Assembly: GCA_946807835.1 (NCBI GenBank)
Contig: OX327697.1
Location: 18,858,001-18,922,000, forward strand
Reading direction: 5' to 3'
Origin: Ailanthus altissimus
Taxonomy: Eukaryota > Streptophyta > Magnoliopsida > Sapindales > Simaroubaceae
DNA length: 64,000 nt
Shown: in pieces, positions 11,131-23,250 of the stretch
How positions within the stretch are numbered: the stretch's first letter is position 1
How the letters are laid out: each line of letters begins with the position of its first letter
Made by a program: the position numbers and the translations under genes
Notes under the pieces: generated by a model
Told to the model about the DNA's origin: nothing
Databases searched by the model: none
What the model saw: the letters and a program-made list of their open reading frames with translations, nothing else

Positions 11131-11570
11131 AAAGACAAGGTGAACACTCTAGTGCAAAGGAGCCTATCAATAGCTCGAGGCTTATCTGCATAGCCTATAA
11201 ATCTTTTTGTGCCAAGAACTGGATACCTATTATTAATATACCTACACATCTTGGCATATACAGTAACCTCAATTTTGGTAAATAAGGAAGTAGGAACTTA
11301 TAAGGCTGTTTATTTTGCCAGCAAAGCTTTCATTATCCCTGAGAGTTGATGTCCTTCTATAGAAAAGTTAGCCTTGGGGCTGGTCCTGTTAGGGAGAAAG
11401 TTGAGGCCCTACATCTAAGCTTACACAATGGTAGTTTTAAGCGACCAACCCTCTTAGATAGATTTTACAAAAATCTGACCTCTCAAGATGGTTTATAAGA
11501 TGAATAGTTGAGCTTAGAAAGTTTGATAAACAATACAAACCTAAGATGATTATTAAAGGACAAGGTTTGG
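11131..11570 (+). pseudogene. Tat RNase H (first copy) remnant
   Basis: Around 11300-11420 translation gives AVYFASKAF, then EKLALGLVLLGRKLRPYI, matching the gypsy RNase H pattern YY.SK......Y...EK..LAL..A.RKLR.YF. It is followed by VVLSDQP, the counterpart of the V.T..PL motif. It trails RT directly, as expected in Pol. Stops interrupt it. Confidence 0.7.
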
Positions 11571-11950
11571 CCAACCTGGACACTTTATATAGACGAGGCA
11601 TCTAACTCCCAAAGATACAGTGCATGGGTTATCCTCATCAGTCTAGGCTATCAAGCTCAACTTTTAAGTCTCTGATAATGAATTCAAGTACAGAGCCCCC
11701 TTGGTAAGGCTTAGAGTCAAGCTACTTTAACAAAAAGAGTACTCGTCAAAAGTGACTACTAACTGGTGGTCAATTAAGTTAAAAAAGATTTTAAAGTTAT
11801 AAAAGAGAACATGGAAACCTATCTTTAAAAGGTGGAAAAGCTAATGGCACAGTTCGAGAAGGTTGAGATTCAAAAAATTCCTTAGAGTCGAAATCACAGA
11901 GGTGAGTGCTGGCAAGGTTAGCTTCAACCAAGGATGCAAAGATACCATGG
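11571..11950 (+). pseudogene. Second, archaeal-type RNase H remnant (Tat hallmark)
   Basis: The segment WTLYIDEASNSQ...AWVIL (about 11577-11640) matches the W.L.VDGSSN..G.GAGI.L start of the additional RNase H known in Tat-lineage elements. It is followed by LVVN*V and ENMETYL*KVEKLM..FE, the helix before the end of the domain. Two RNase H domains in a row support the Tat assignment. Stops and a frameshift are present. Confidence 0.65.
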
Positions 11951-12119
11951 CCAGTGCTGCTGGAACTCATCTTAGAACGTGGTATCAAAGAGGTGATGAA
12001 AGAGGTTCTTCACCCTCACTTGAATTGGATGGTCATTATAAGGTACATAGAGAATAGGGAGCTACCTAAAAATAGGAGGGAAGCTCGAAAACTCAGGTAT
12101 ACCTTGGCTCTTATACACT

Positions 12120-12660
12120 GATTGAAAAGGGTTCTCTACTGCCGAGGACACTCCTATCTATACTTGACGTGCCTAGGGCCTTATGAAGCTAACTATGTAC
12201 TTTGGGGGATTCATGAGGGTATTTGTAGAAACCACTTGGGTGCTGAGTCCTTAGCCTATAAAAATCTCAGAATATGGTCTTACTGACCCACAACCCTATA
12301 AGATGCAAAGGAACTCATTCAGAAGTGCGATGCTTATTGGAGGTATGTTGATAACATTCACCCTTATGAGAACTTAAAATTAATTTCTAGTTCTTGACCC
12401 TTTGCTAAATTGGGGGCTTAACTTTATTTACCCCTTACCACGAAGGAAGGGCTCAACGAAATACATAGTAGTCGTTGTTGATTGGCCCTTTATCAGTTGA
12501 GAACTCTCCTAATTATGGATCGCCAGTCAAATTAAATTGGTCCCCTTCCTATATAAGGTCAAGATGCAGATATTTCCACCAAAGTTTAACTATCTTGAAA
12601 CTAAATGAGCCAAGATCAAGTTTAATTAGACTGGTTAGTTGCCTAAATCGAGACCTCACT
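12120..12660 (+). pseudogene. Tat integrase remnant
   Basis: WGIHEGICRNHLGAESLAYKNL and DAKELIQKCDAYWR correspond to the zinc-binding HHCC region (H.G.CG.H.G...L..K, then KCD.CQ) of gypsy integrase. PFAKLG and the start of the catalytic core follow. The second Cys of the KCD.CQ motif is Tyr here, and several stops are present. Similarity fades after about 12520. The C-terminal core is missing, cut by the Athila insertion at 12758 and a later deletion. Confidence 0.75.
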
Positions 12661-12931
12661 CTTTGAAGTTAGGATATTATTATTATTTCAGTACTTAGCC
12701 AAAATTTTATCTTGATTAAAGCAATACTTATTATTATACATATTCGGCTTAAGTTCATGATAGGCTTAATTATCATTAGTATTATCTCCTTAAACTTAAT
12801 ATTTGTTTATTTAATTTCAAATATTTAGTTATTTATGCATATTATGGTTGACTTATAGGTTAAGATGAAAATTGGATAAAAAGGGGCAAAAAAGTCAAAA
12901 TAGAAGTCAGCATCACAACACTAGAAGTAAA

Positions 12932-12953
12932 AGAGAGAGAGAGAGAGAGAGAA
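12932..12953. repeat. (GA)11 microsatellite
   Basis: Uninterrupted GA repeat inside the Athila 5' LTR, just before the GC-rich unit block. Confidence 0.9.
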
Positions 12954-13404
12954 CTTAAAACAGAATTTGAGTGTCATAGTGCCAGCGTGCCAAGGTCGCA
13001 GTGCTAGAACACGAAAACGAGCCGCCAAGTTAGTATATGAGTGTGCATCACTAAAAAGGCAGCACTGTGATGGTGAACCAAAATTGAGCCACCACCACAG
13101 TGCTAGGTAGTTAAGATCGCAACATTAGGGCAAGATTTGGGAAATCCTAACTTGCCTTGGACGTGAAGGATACCCTAATTTAGAGTTTTAAACCAATAAA
13201 TATAAGATTTATAAGCCACAATCAAGGATATAATAAGAGCACAAATAGAACAAATTGATTAGAGTTTAGACCAATTTTAGAGATTAAATAAGAGATTTCT
13301 AAAATAAAAAAGTGAAAAAGATGAAGATTTCAGGGCACTATCTCTTTTCTTATGTTCTTTTAAACTATTGTAGACTATTTTTCTTCATAATGTTGTTTGT
13401 TAGA

Positions 13405-14280
13405 TTTCAGGGCATCTGATCTCACCGTAGAACCTTTTTCAGTTTATGAATCTTGTATTCAAGGGAAAATGACTAAATCTCCATTCACTGGTGTTGGATA
13501 TCGTGCCATTGATTTATTGGAACTAATACATAATGATGTATGCGGTCCAATGAATTACACTGCAATGGGTGGATTTTGATATTTAGTTACCTTTATCGAT
13601 GATTTGTCACGATACGGGTATGTGTTTCTTATGAAACACAAGTCAGAAACCTTTGAAAAGTTCAAAGGGTTCAAACTTGAGGTAAAGAAACAAACCGAGA
13701 TGTATGTCAAATGCCTTCAATTAGATCGAGGTAGTGAGTACATGAGTAGTGAATTCTCTCTGATTATTTAAAAGAGAATGAGATTTTAGCTCAGTATAGT
13801 TCTCTAGGTACTCTGCAACATAATGGTGTGTTGGAGAGGAGGAATCGGACTTTATTGGATATGGTTCGATCGATGATGAGCTTCACCGATCTACCTGAAT
13901 ATCTTTGGGGCTATGCTCTAGAAACTACTGCTCATTTATTGAACAAAGTTCCATCTAAAGCTGTTCTAACCATTCCACATGAGATGTTGAATGGAAAGAA
14001 ACCAAGTTTTAAATACTTTAAGATTTGGGGTTGTCCTACTTACGTAAAAGTTATGCAATAGGATAAACTTGCACCTAGGAGGTACAAGTATCATTCCTTG
14101 GGCATCCCAAGAATTCAATGGGATACTAATTCTATGATCTCGAGGAGCGAAATGTGTTTGTTTCTCGATATGCTACTTTATTTGAGAAAGAGTTTCTCAT
14201 GGATTGTGGAGGTTGTAGAAATATAGTGCTTAATGAAGCCAATCATAACAAACATGAAACCCAGATGGAACCTCAAAATT
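13405..14280 (+). pseudogene. copia integrase remnant
   Basis: Starts at LTVEPFSVYESCIQGKMTKSPF, the C..C end of the zinc-binding part, then LIHNDVCGPMN and FIDDLSRYGYVFLMKHKSE, which hold the first catalytic Asp region. QLDRGSEYMS gives the second catalytic Asp region. LEYLWGYALETTAHLLNKVPSK and the GCP.YVK box follow. Integrase would insert the cDNA. Stops occur at about 13577, 13768 and 14059, and there are frameshifts. The first ~60 residues are lost at the truncation. Confidence 0.85.
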
Positions 14281-14349
14281 AATCGAGCGGTATACCTTTA
14301 ACACACCCTCTATGTAAGTCTGAAAGGATATCCAGGCCATCTATTAGGT

Positions 14350-15180
14350 ATGGTCAGATGCCTGAAGGTGCACTAAAATTTTTCTTAGTGGAAGAAAATG
14401 ATCCTTTAACGTATAAAGATGCGATGTTAGACATCGACTCGAGAAAGTGGCAAGAAGCCATTAAATCCAAAATTGACTCAATTCATCACAATCAAGTCTG
14501 GGACTTGGTTGAGCATTCTAAAGGAATAGTTCCTATCGATTGTAAATGGATTTGTAAGCGGAAGCATGGGCCCGATAGAAAGGTAGAGACCTTCAAAGCC
14601 CGACTAGTTGCAAAAGGTTATTCTCAACGATCTGGGATTGATTATAAGGAAACCTTTGCACCAGTAGCGATGTTGAAGTCAATACGAATTATATTGGCTA
14701 TTGCTGCATATTATAACTATGAGATATGACAGATAGATGTAAAGACGGCATTCTTGAATGGATATCTCGAGGAAGAGATATACTTGGAACAGCCTGAAGG
14801 TTTCTCATCCAGCCAATCTATAGGTCTAGTGTGCAAACTGAAGAAGTCCATTTATGGGATTAAGCAGGCTTCTCGGAGTTGGAACCTTCATTTTGATGAG
14901 GTAATCAAAGGATCCGATTTCATAAAAAATGATGAGGAACCATGTATTTATAAAAAGGTCAGTGGGAGCATGGTTGTCTTCTTAATTCTCTACGTGGATG
15001 ACATACTGGTTATTGGGAATGATATCGGTATGTTACAATCAGTCAAGAGTTATCTAAATAAAAACTTCTGCATGAAGGACTTGGGAAAGGCTTTCTATAT
15101 ACTCGGTATAAAGCTTTATAGAGATAGAGTTAGGAAGCTGATAGGACTCTCCTAATCATCGTACATCAACAGTGTCTTTG
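14350..15180 (+). pseudogene. copia reverse transcriptase, nearly intact
   Basis: The frame from 14358 reads WQEAIKSKIDS...VWDLV, LVAKGYSQRSGIDYKETFAPVA and then, after one in-frame TGA at 14727-14729, QIDVKTAFLNGYLEEEIYLEQPEGF. It continues with CKLKKSIYGIKQASRSW and ILYVDDILVIGN with the catalytic YVDD box intact, to KDLGKAFYILGIK. The TGA stands where relatives have Trp, so a single G-to-A change explains it. It ends in TAA at about 15155, where relatives have Gln in SQSSYI. This is the best-preserved enzyme in the window. Confidence 0.9.
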
Positions 15181-15199
15181 AAAGGTACAATTTTACTAA

Positions 15200-15862
15200 C
15201 TGTAAGATAGCTAATGTATGTTATGATGTGCACGAGACCTGACATTAGCATGGTTGTAAGTGTTACTAGCCGATATCAATCTAATCTAGGTGATAGCTAT
15301 TTGATGACAGTCAAACATGTCCTTAAATACCTTAAGGGTACAAAGGATAAGTTTTTCATTTATGGAGAAAGTGATTTGTAGGTTAGGGGATACACAGATT
15401 CAGACTTTCAGTTTGATCCAGATGATAGAAATTCTACATCAAGTTATGTATTTATCCTTAACGGTGCTGCAGTGAGTTAGAAGAGCACCAAACAGGGATC
15501 TACAACTGATTCAACAACTGAAGCGGAATACATTACAGCCTCTGAGGCAGCAAAGGAAGCAGTGTGGATACACAAGTTTGTCACCGAGCTCAGGATTGTC
15601 CCAAGCTCAATGGATCCTATCCCTTTATTTTGCGACAACAACGAAGCTATCGCATAAGAAAAAGGGCTAAAAGCGCACTAGAGATCTAAACATGTGGAGA
15701 GGAAATACAACATAATTAGAGAAATCTTGGCTATGGGAGATGTAATAATTTGTAAAGTTGACTCTGTAAATAATGTAGCGGATCCACTGACTAAGGCTTT
15801 AACTCCAAAGGTGTTTGAGAAACACGTGGAGTCTATGGGTATAAGATACCACTATGAATGAC
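15200..15862 (+). pseudogene. copia RNase H remnant
   Basis: MVVSVTSRYQS-like sequence (TRPDIS region at about 15230-15290), then VKHVLKYLKGTKDKFFIYG, GYTDSDFQFDPDDRNSTS, STTEAEYITASEAAKEAVW, HTS-like motifs and VDSVNNVADPLTKAL match copia RNase H in order. Compared with the copy at 48696-49217, about 100 bases between KIANV and CTRPDI are deleted. Stops include TAG at about 15479 and TAA at about 15656. Confidence 0.85.
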
Positions 15863-15881
15863 ACTAGAGCAAGTGGGAGTT

Positions 15882-18153
15882 TGTTGGGATTTGTGCTCAT
15901 GTGCCATCCCATTATTGTATGAATATTTTCTTTTGTAATATTTATACAGTTCATTATTTGTTAATTCGCTAATTACTATTATTAAATGGTTCAATACTTG
16001 TGACACTACAATCATTATATAATCTGAAGGAGTTCAGATTTGGTTTAAAGAAGTTTAGATCAATGTCAAGAGTTAGCATCATTGAAAATTATAAATGCTA
16101 AAGAGTTAGCATGTTATATTAATCATTGGGGTCTAAAAGTTAGAATCTTGTCTGTGACGGTACAAAGACCTGAGAATACATTAGTAATAACATAGTTGCA
16201 AGAGTTACAATAGGTGCTAAGAAATATTACCATGCAAGTTTATTCTCAAATTATATGTTCCTGGTCTTAATTCACCGATGCAAGTTTATCGGTGGAATCC
16301 TTTTACATAGACCAGTGTATACTATACCTAGATGGTCTAGATGGTTATTCTTAGCTAACAATGAATTTACTGAAAGTTTGTATAGTATACATATGTTCAG
16401 TAAGGACTGAATACTGAACAGACTCAACGAGGACCCCAATAGACATCCCATGAAGCCGTCAATGGAAGGTCATCTCGAGTTGAGTAGTATACGTGGTCCT
16501 TTGACCTGAGTACCACAGTGGGGTTGTAAGTGATCCATCAGACTTTGGTTCTACACATGTCACAGACATTTCATGGTGTGACTGTTGGGTATCGCTGGGT
16601 ATGGTCCGATGCTTATGGAGTCCGGTGTGTATAGATATGGAATCCGTCAGCTCACATGGATGAGTTGATATATCTAGATGCTCGGAGACTATATATTAGA
16701 AAGTCTTATGGCCATAAGCAACAAACCCAGGAAAAGAGTTTCCTACAGGGTTAAACAATATTGTAAAAATATTTGCATACATTGTTTATTAAGATACGTG
16801 TCTGGAGATAAGTTCACGGATGAGCACATAGAGATTTGACGGTAGTGATCTATATCAATGCTCTTCTAGGATATGATTGGCGGAAGGATTATACTTATGC
16901 GCTATGACCTCAACTTGTATGGTCTACTGCACTGATTTGTGACGTGTGCGTGGGGCATCAATATCGGACTCACAGAATAGTTATGTTTGAAAAATCAAAA
17001 GTGAACCTAGAGAGTCCGGCAATATGAAGTGTACTCGTTGTGCATTGGGGCAGTATACCGGTTTGAATAGTTTGATCTAGACAATTCTGGCAGACCGGAC
17101 ATTTACTTCAGTTTTCCTCCAATTGTGCACATGTCAAGACTTAAGAGTTAAGTACATCAATTAGTTAACAATTAATTGTTGACTAATGGGATGTTGACAC
17201 ATAGCATATGTGGGCCAATTATTGTTTGATTTAAAAATTATCAACATGACCTCATTTGTTAGATAAATAATATCATTATTTAATTTATTAAAATATTTAT
17301 TGAATAAAATAATAATAATAATATATGATATTATTATTTAAATTGAAATCAAACAATTAATTTTTTATTTAAATTTACATATGTTTCTACCATGGTTTAA
17401 TATGATTAAATCATTTGTTTAATATTTATTAAATGAAATGATAAGTATAAATGAATGGTATTTGTTAATGGCAGGCCTTAAGATGTTTCTTAATAATGAG
17501 AAAATATTTTCTCATTTGGCTTAGATTAAGGCTAAGTTCATTTAAATAAATTTCTATTTGGTTTATTGTAAATAATAATAAATAAAAACTAATGGCAAAC
17601 ATAATGGATGCCATTAGGTGAGAAAATGAAAGAAAATAATAAACAAATGAAAGAATAATTAGTTGCTCAATTAATCATCAAAAATTCGTGCAACGGGTTA
17701 AGGGCATGGTAAAGAAAATTTTGAATGGTCAAGTGTTAGAAATTCCTTCAAAATTCTTTCAAGTGTTGAGAGCAAAAACACCTCTTCCATTTTTCCTTCT
17801 ATTTTTGGTCACCCATACTACAAGGTAGAAATAAGGATTCAAGAGTTGAATCATTTGCTAGAAAAGCTGCTAGTCTAGCTTCCCCAAGCCCACCGTATTG
17901 AGGAACTAGAATTGTGAACGGGTTGCTTCAAAGGCGGGTACTTCGGTTTGACCAAATACTAAAGGCTTGACAAGGTACTATTTCTCAATCTTGATATATT
18001 TTACATTTATGAGATAACATGTAAATTTTATTTGTGTTTATCATTGAGTAATTTATATTCCGCTTATCTGCTGCGCATGTATGTATGTGATACATATGCT
18101 ATATTTGATTGATAGACACAAACTCACATGTATGCACCATAAGTTTAAAATCA
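15882..18153 (+). repeat. copia 3' LTR (+)
   Basis: Begins TGTTGGGATTTGTGCTC after the polypurine tract GCAAGTGGGAGTT (15869-15881) and ends near ATGCACC...AAAATCA. It is collinear with the LTRs at 26557 and 31530, including the GAGTTCAGATTTGGT and GTCGTCAATGGAAGGTC phrases. The length of about 2.27 kb is longer than the 1.65 kb of those copies. Confidence 0.82.
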
Positions 18154-20782
18154 CTCACACAATAAATACATAAACATATATTAATCAAATTAATATATCA
18201 ATGATAAACTTGAGAAATTACCAGTACGTGTAACGTTTTACACGTATTTCTTTGGAGTCTGCCTGCAATCATACTTGTAGGCAGTTCTAGTCACCAACTT
18301 GGTGAGCTTGACAAGTTAGAACAACAGTTCCTTAATCCAATACGAAATTAACCCTTAACCCCTAAATGACCAGTTCTTCTAGTCTTGCTCTTTCTCTCGC
18401 ACGGTAGAGTAATGGAAATGAAGCAACAATTGCTTCTCTAATTTAAGAGCAAAAACGAAAATTAGAAAGGAAAAACAACACTTGTTTTTTTTTTCTCACT
18501 TATCTTTTCCGTTTCTAAACACACAAATATATATCGCTATTTGTTTAAATAATATTATTAAATATAATATTAATATAATTTAGCCAGAGCTAAAATAATA
18601 ATAAACAAATAAAACAATATATTTTACATATATAATGCATGACAACTATCATGCATTATATATATATTATATTATTAATAATATAATATATTTTAATAGA
18701 AATATAATGATGATTTAATAATTAAATAATCATAATGTGAAATGATCATTTTGCCCCTCATAAATAGTTATCAAGTATACCACTTAACAGGTCCTGCTAA
18801 ATTTCACACTTGGATAAACTCAATTGAGAGTACACAATGCACCAAGTGTCATTTTACAATTAGTGAATAATAATTATTGACTAATTATTGTATTTAACGT
18901 TTAAACACGGATAAACACGTATTCTCATGGTAGTGCTGGATATTACTAGATTAAACAATTTAATCTAGTATTCTACCCCAGTGCTCAACACGTACACTCC
19001 ATATTGCAGAACACCTTAGGTCCACTCCTTATTTGTCAAATGAAACTATTCCATAAGTCCGTGAGATATGCCCTACGCACACGTCTTAAATATTACAAAT
19101 CAGCGTGTTGAACCATACAAGTTAAGGTTACAACGCATGCGTATAGTCCTTCCATCATTTATATCTTGGATAAGCGGAGATATAGATTAACACTATCAAA
19201 TCCCCACGTACTCATCCATAAATAATATTATTAAATATAATATTAATATAATTTAGCCACTAAGAACTAAAATAATAATAAACAAATAAAATAATATATT
19301 TTATATATATAATGCATGACAGCTATCATGCATTATATATATTATATTATTAATAATATAATATTATAAAATAATATATTTTGATAGAGATATAATGATT
19401 ATTTAACAATTAAATAATCGTAGTGTGAAATGACCATTTTGTCCTTTATATATAGTTACTAAGTATACCCCTTAACGAGTCCCACAAAATCTCATACTTG
19501 GGTAAATTCAATTGAGGGTACACAATGCGCCACGTATCATTTTATAATTAGTGAATAACAATTATTGACTAATTGTTGTATTTAACGCTTAAACACGGAT
19601 ACGCACGCATTCTCGTGGTAGTGCTGGATATTACTAGATTAAACAATTTAATCCAGTACTCTACCTCAGTACTCAATGAGTACACTCTATATTGTGGGAC
19701 TCCCTAGGTCCACGCTCGATTCTTTAAATAAAACTATTCCATAAGTCTGCGAGCAATGCCCACGCATACGTCATGAATATTACAAATCAGTGTGTTAAAC
19801 CATACAAGTTGAGGTTACAACGCATACGTATAGTCCTTCCATCATATATATCTTGGATGAACAGGGACATAGATTAACACCATCAAATCCCCATGTGCTC
19901 ATCCATAAACCTATCTCTAGAATGATATCTCATTGAACAATATAAGCAAACTCTTTGCTATATTGTTGAACCTTGTGGAAACACATTTCCAGGTTAACTG
20001 CTTGTGGCCATAAGACTTTCTTGAGATACTATCGTGGAGCATCTAGATATATCACACCCTATAAGAGATGATGGATCCTATATCCGCACACACTAGACCC
20101 CATGAGCATCGGATCATACCCAGCGACACCAACGGTCATACCATGAAAAGTCTCTGACATGCGTGAAACCAAAGCATTATGGATCACTCACAAGCCCGCT
20201 ATGGTATTCAGGTTAGAAGACCACATATACTACTAAACTCAAGAGGACTTTCCATTGACGGCAATATAAGATGTCTATTGAGGTCCTCATGAGTCTGTTC
20301 AATACTCAATCCTAACTGAATACCCGTATGCATATACAATCTCCAAAATCCTAGTCAACTAGGAACGACCAACTGTACACTACAGATATAGATATACACT
20401 TATCTATGTGAATTAATGGGATCTACCAACAGACCTGCGTTAGTAGAAGTACATCAGGAACAATATTTGTGACAACATGCTTGTATAATGACACATTCTA
20501 GCGACCCATTGTAACTTTTACAACTATATCATTATAAGCATATTCCGAGGTCTTTATTCTGTTACAGACAATGTTCCAACTCTTGGGATATTTGCTAACT
20601 TTTAGAACCGGTCTAAACTCCTTTAGACCGTATCTGAACTCCTTCAAATAATACAGAGTCTGTAGCGTAACAAGCATTAAACCATATTCTTAAGAAATAA
20701 TTAGCAATATAACAAAATATATTATGTATAGATAACAAATATTTATACAAAACGAGGATGGCACGTAGGCACAACCCTAACA
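18154..20782 (-). repeat. Inverted copia LTR abutting the (+) LTR
   Basis: The reverse complement starts at 20782 with TGTTAGGGTTGTGCC and runs through the same LTR landmarks in opposite orientation. The LTR 3' end is missing: alignment to the left end of the LTR at 25929 suggests about 100 bases are lost at 18153/18154. It contains a 673-bp tandem duplication. Athila LTR sequence resumes right after 20782. Confidence 0.8.
18547..19906 (-). repeat. Tandem duplication (~673 bp) within the inverted LTR
   Basis: 18547-19219 and 19220-19906 align end to end. Both begin AAATAATATTATTAAATATA and end at ...CTCATCCATA. They contain the same poly(AT) palindrome around the TGCATGACA.CTATCATGCA stem and the same CACAATGC.CCA.GT.TCATTTTA stretch. 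Confidence 0.88.
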
Positions 20783-21454
20783 ATATGTAACTGAATTTAA
20801 TAATGTTTCTTATTTTATGAACTCAATATCATAATTGTTCAGTTTATCTATGCTAAATGCTTTCTATTCATTTGGGCAATAATTAAATTGTTTTAAAAAC
20901 CATAAAGAACTTGAAAAAAGAGATTTATGTCTTTAGCCTTTGATAAACTGATATATGATCATAGCGTAGCAGTTATGAGTTTCATATAAGATAGAAGTAT
21001 ACTCATATAGTATATGGTTATAAAAGACTTGTTCTTAATAAATTTTTACCTTCATTTGATTATCATAGAAATATAGGTAATTGTTAAGGTAAAATACATT
21101 TGCTTGACCATCGAAAGAGACTAGTGAAAATACTATGGGTTTTAGCCAACAATTCGCATTGAGGTATTAAATTAAAAGAAGAATATTTGATCCAAGTAAA
21201 GTATTAAGGGATAGCTACAATCCTAGATTATTCTATATTGGTAATTCATACGTGTTAACTTTAGTCATCTCTTTGTCATTTTTTTTGTTTACTTAGATTA
21301 AATTAATACTCTTTAATTTTTAGTCTTATGGATAAAAGTAAGAAGAACAATTTTATTACTTACTAGAAATAGAATATAAATTCCTAGTAGGAATGATATT
21401 CTACACATTTTATATTACTTGTTATGATAGTGGGCACTTGCACTTTAATAATCA

Positions 21455-21490
21455 ACAAGTTTTTGTCGTTATTTTCAGAGAATTTGATAT
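21455..21490 (+). other. Decayed Athila primer-binding site (tRNA-Asp type)
   Basis: ACAAGTTTTTGTCG followed by TTATTTTCAGAGAATTTGAT lines up with the usual Athila junction (TTTTTGGCGCCGTTGCCGGGGA), with several substitutions, directly after the LTR end. It fixes the element's orientation as plus. Confidence 0.7.
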
Positions 21491-21635
21491 TTATTTTTAT
21501 TAATACTAATACCAATCTATCTCACTCTTAATTCAAACTTTATTTTTGTTTTTTCAGTAACTCTTCAACAATTTATGCAATGTTCAAAACATATTGACTT
21601 AGTTGTTTTTGATTCAGAGATCGAGATAATACTAA

Positions 21636-22370
21636 GGGCTTGTTTGGTTGAGCTTTTAAAATAGAGTTTTTAGAAGTAAGTTTTTCAAAGTAGAGCTTTT
21701 AAGAAAAAATTATTAATCGTTTGGTTGTCAATTAAAAAAATCTTTTGAAGTATTAAATCGTTTAATTGTATATTGTTAAAAGTGTTTATCTATTATTAAA
21801 TTATCAAAAAAGACGTCAATCAAAATTATATTCAAATTATAAAAAATTCAATATTTTTTATAAATAAATTTAAATTTATCACGTATTTTCTCAAATTTAA
21901 CTTTTTAAAAGACAAGAATTAAATAAAATTAATACATAATAATCAATAAATCAATATAAATTATTGTGTTTGATACAAAAATTGAAAATAAAATAATCAA
22001 CAAAAGATTTTGATAAATATTTGTAAAAATATTATGGTTGTAGAGATATGGAGAATTGAAGATATAATGACTTTTAAAAACATTTTGAAAATATATTAGT
22101 TGAATATGGTTTATTTTTATTAAAAATACACTATAAAATAAGAAAATATTATCAAGGTATATGTGACATTACACAAATATAAGAAAAGCTCAAAAAGCTA
22201 TACTCTAAAAAGTCTAAATTTTGAGCTTTTGCAAGTAGAGGCAAAATAGCTTTTTTAATCTTCAAAAGCTCTTCTCCATTTACAACCAAGCGTCATCAAA
22301 AAATTTGAAAAGAGCTTTTGGCATTAAAATTTCTCTTTTAGCCAATAGAAAAGCTCAACTAAACGCACAC
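21636..22370. mobile_element. hAT-like MITE in the Athila leader
   Basis: The left end GGGCTTGTTTGGTTGAGCTT and the right end (reverse complement GTGTGCGTTTAGTTGAGCTT) form terminal inverted repeats of about 22 bp. Subterminal AAGTAGAGCTTTT-like sequences also pair. GGGCTTGTTTGG is a common start of plant hAT-type MITEs. The element is about 735 bp and AT-rich with no ORF. I could not settle an 8-bp TSD. Confidence 0.68.
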
Positions 22371-22420
22371 TAAAAAGGTTACTTTAAGAACAAAACCAAG
22401 CTTTACAACAAGCAGACACT

Positions 22421-23250
22421 ATGGCAGAAGTACAAAGAACCTTAAGGGACTATGTAGTACCTTTAGTTAATGGCATTCACTCCAGTATACATAGACCAAC
22501 TATCAATGCCAATAACTTTGAGATCAAGTGAGCACCATTCAGATCCTAAAAGATTCTATACAATTTAGTAGTATATCGAATGACAATCCTAATAAACATA
22601 TCATAAATTTCTTAGAGATTCATGATACTTTTAAGTATAATGAAGTTTATGACGATGCCATAAGATTACGATTATTCCCTTTTTCACTTAAGGATGAGGC
22701 AAAAAGCTGGTCAATATCCATACCATCAGGTTCAATAGCAACATGGGATAATTTAGCATAAAAATTATTGGCTAAATTCTTTCCATCAGTAAAAACAAGG
22801 AAGATGAGGAATTGCATAACATTATTTGTGTAGTATAATTCGAAGTCATTATATTAAGCATGGGAGCAGTTCAAGGACATACTAAGAAAGTGTCTGAATT
22901 ATGGAGTTCTAAAGTGGCTGTTAGTTAAAACATTTTACTACGGATTAATGGGGCACCTATGGATTATACTAGATGCTGTAACAGGTAGTGCATTAATAAA
23001 CAAGTTAACTGACAAAGCATATGACATGTTTGAAGAGATGGCATCAAATAATTACCAATAACCATAAGAAAGAGTTACCCTAAGAAAGATTACAAATATT
23101 CATGATATAGAAGCACTCACCATTGGGGTAAATACAGTAAAGGGTCAACCTATAACTTGTAACTCTTGTGGTGATAACTATTTAAATAGCCAATGCATGG
23201 AAACTACACAGTATGTTGGGAACTATAACAGGCAGCAACATAACCCTAAC
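22421..23250 (+). pseudogene. gag: Athila Gag remnant
   Basis: The ATG at 22421 begins MAEVQRTLRDYVVPLV, the typical Athila Gag start, followed by HRPTINANNFEIK. From 22528 come HIINFLEIHDTFKYN, DDAIRLRLFPFSLKDEAKSW and TWDNLA, then LLAKFFPS, AWEQFKDILRKC and DMFEEMASNNYQ. A zinc-knuckle remnant CNSCGDNYLNSQC is seen near 23160. At least six in-frame stops and a frameshift near 22520 inactivate it. Gag would form the particle and bind RNA through the knuckle. Confidence 0.88.

Larger units (their letters stand above)
13400..18153 (+). mobile_element. 5'-truncated copia element with 3' LTR
   Basis: Integrase, RT and RNase H remnants, a polypurine tract and a 3' LTR are present. Gag, protease, leader and 5' LTR are missing. 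It lies inside the Athila 5' LTR and abuts an inverted LTR of the same family. It belongs to the same copia family as the elements at 26557, 35020 and 44773. Confidence 0.85.
12758..21454 (+). repeat. Athila 5' LTR, split by copia sequences
   Basis: Starts TGATAGGCTTAAT at 12758, runs to about 13395, and resumes at 20783 after the copia block. It ends ...TTTAATAATCA at 21454, directly before the PBS. Both halves align in order with the LTRs at 8406 and 46187. It contains a (GA)n tract at 12932-12953 and a block of spaced GTGCCAGCGTGCC-like units at about 12970-13135, then a TATA-like AATATAAG near 13199. Confidence 0.8.
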
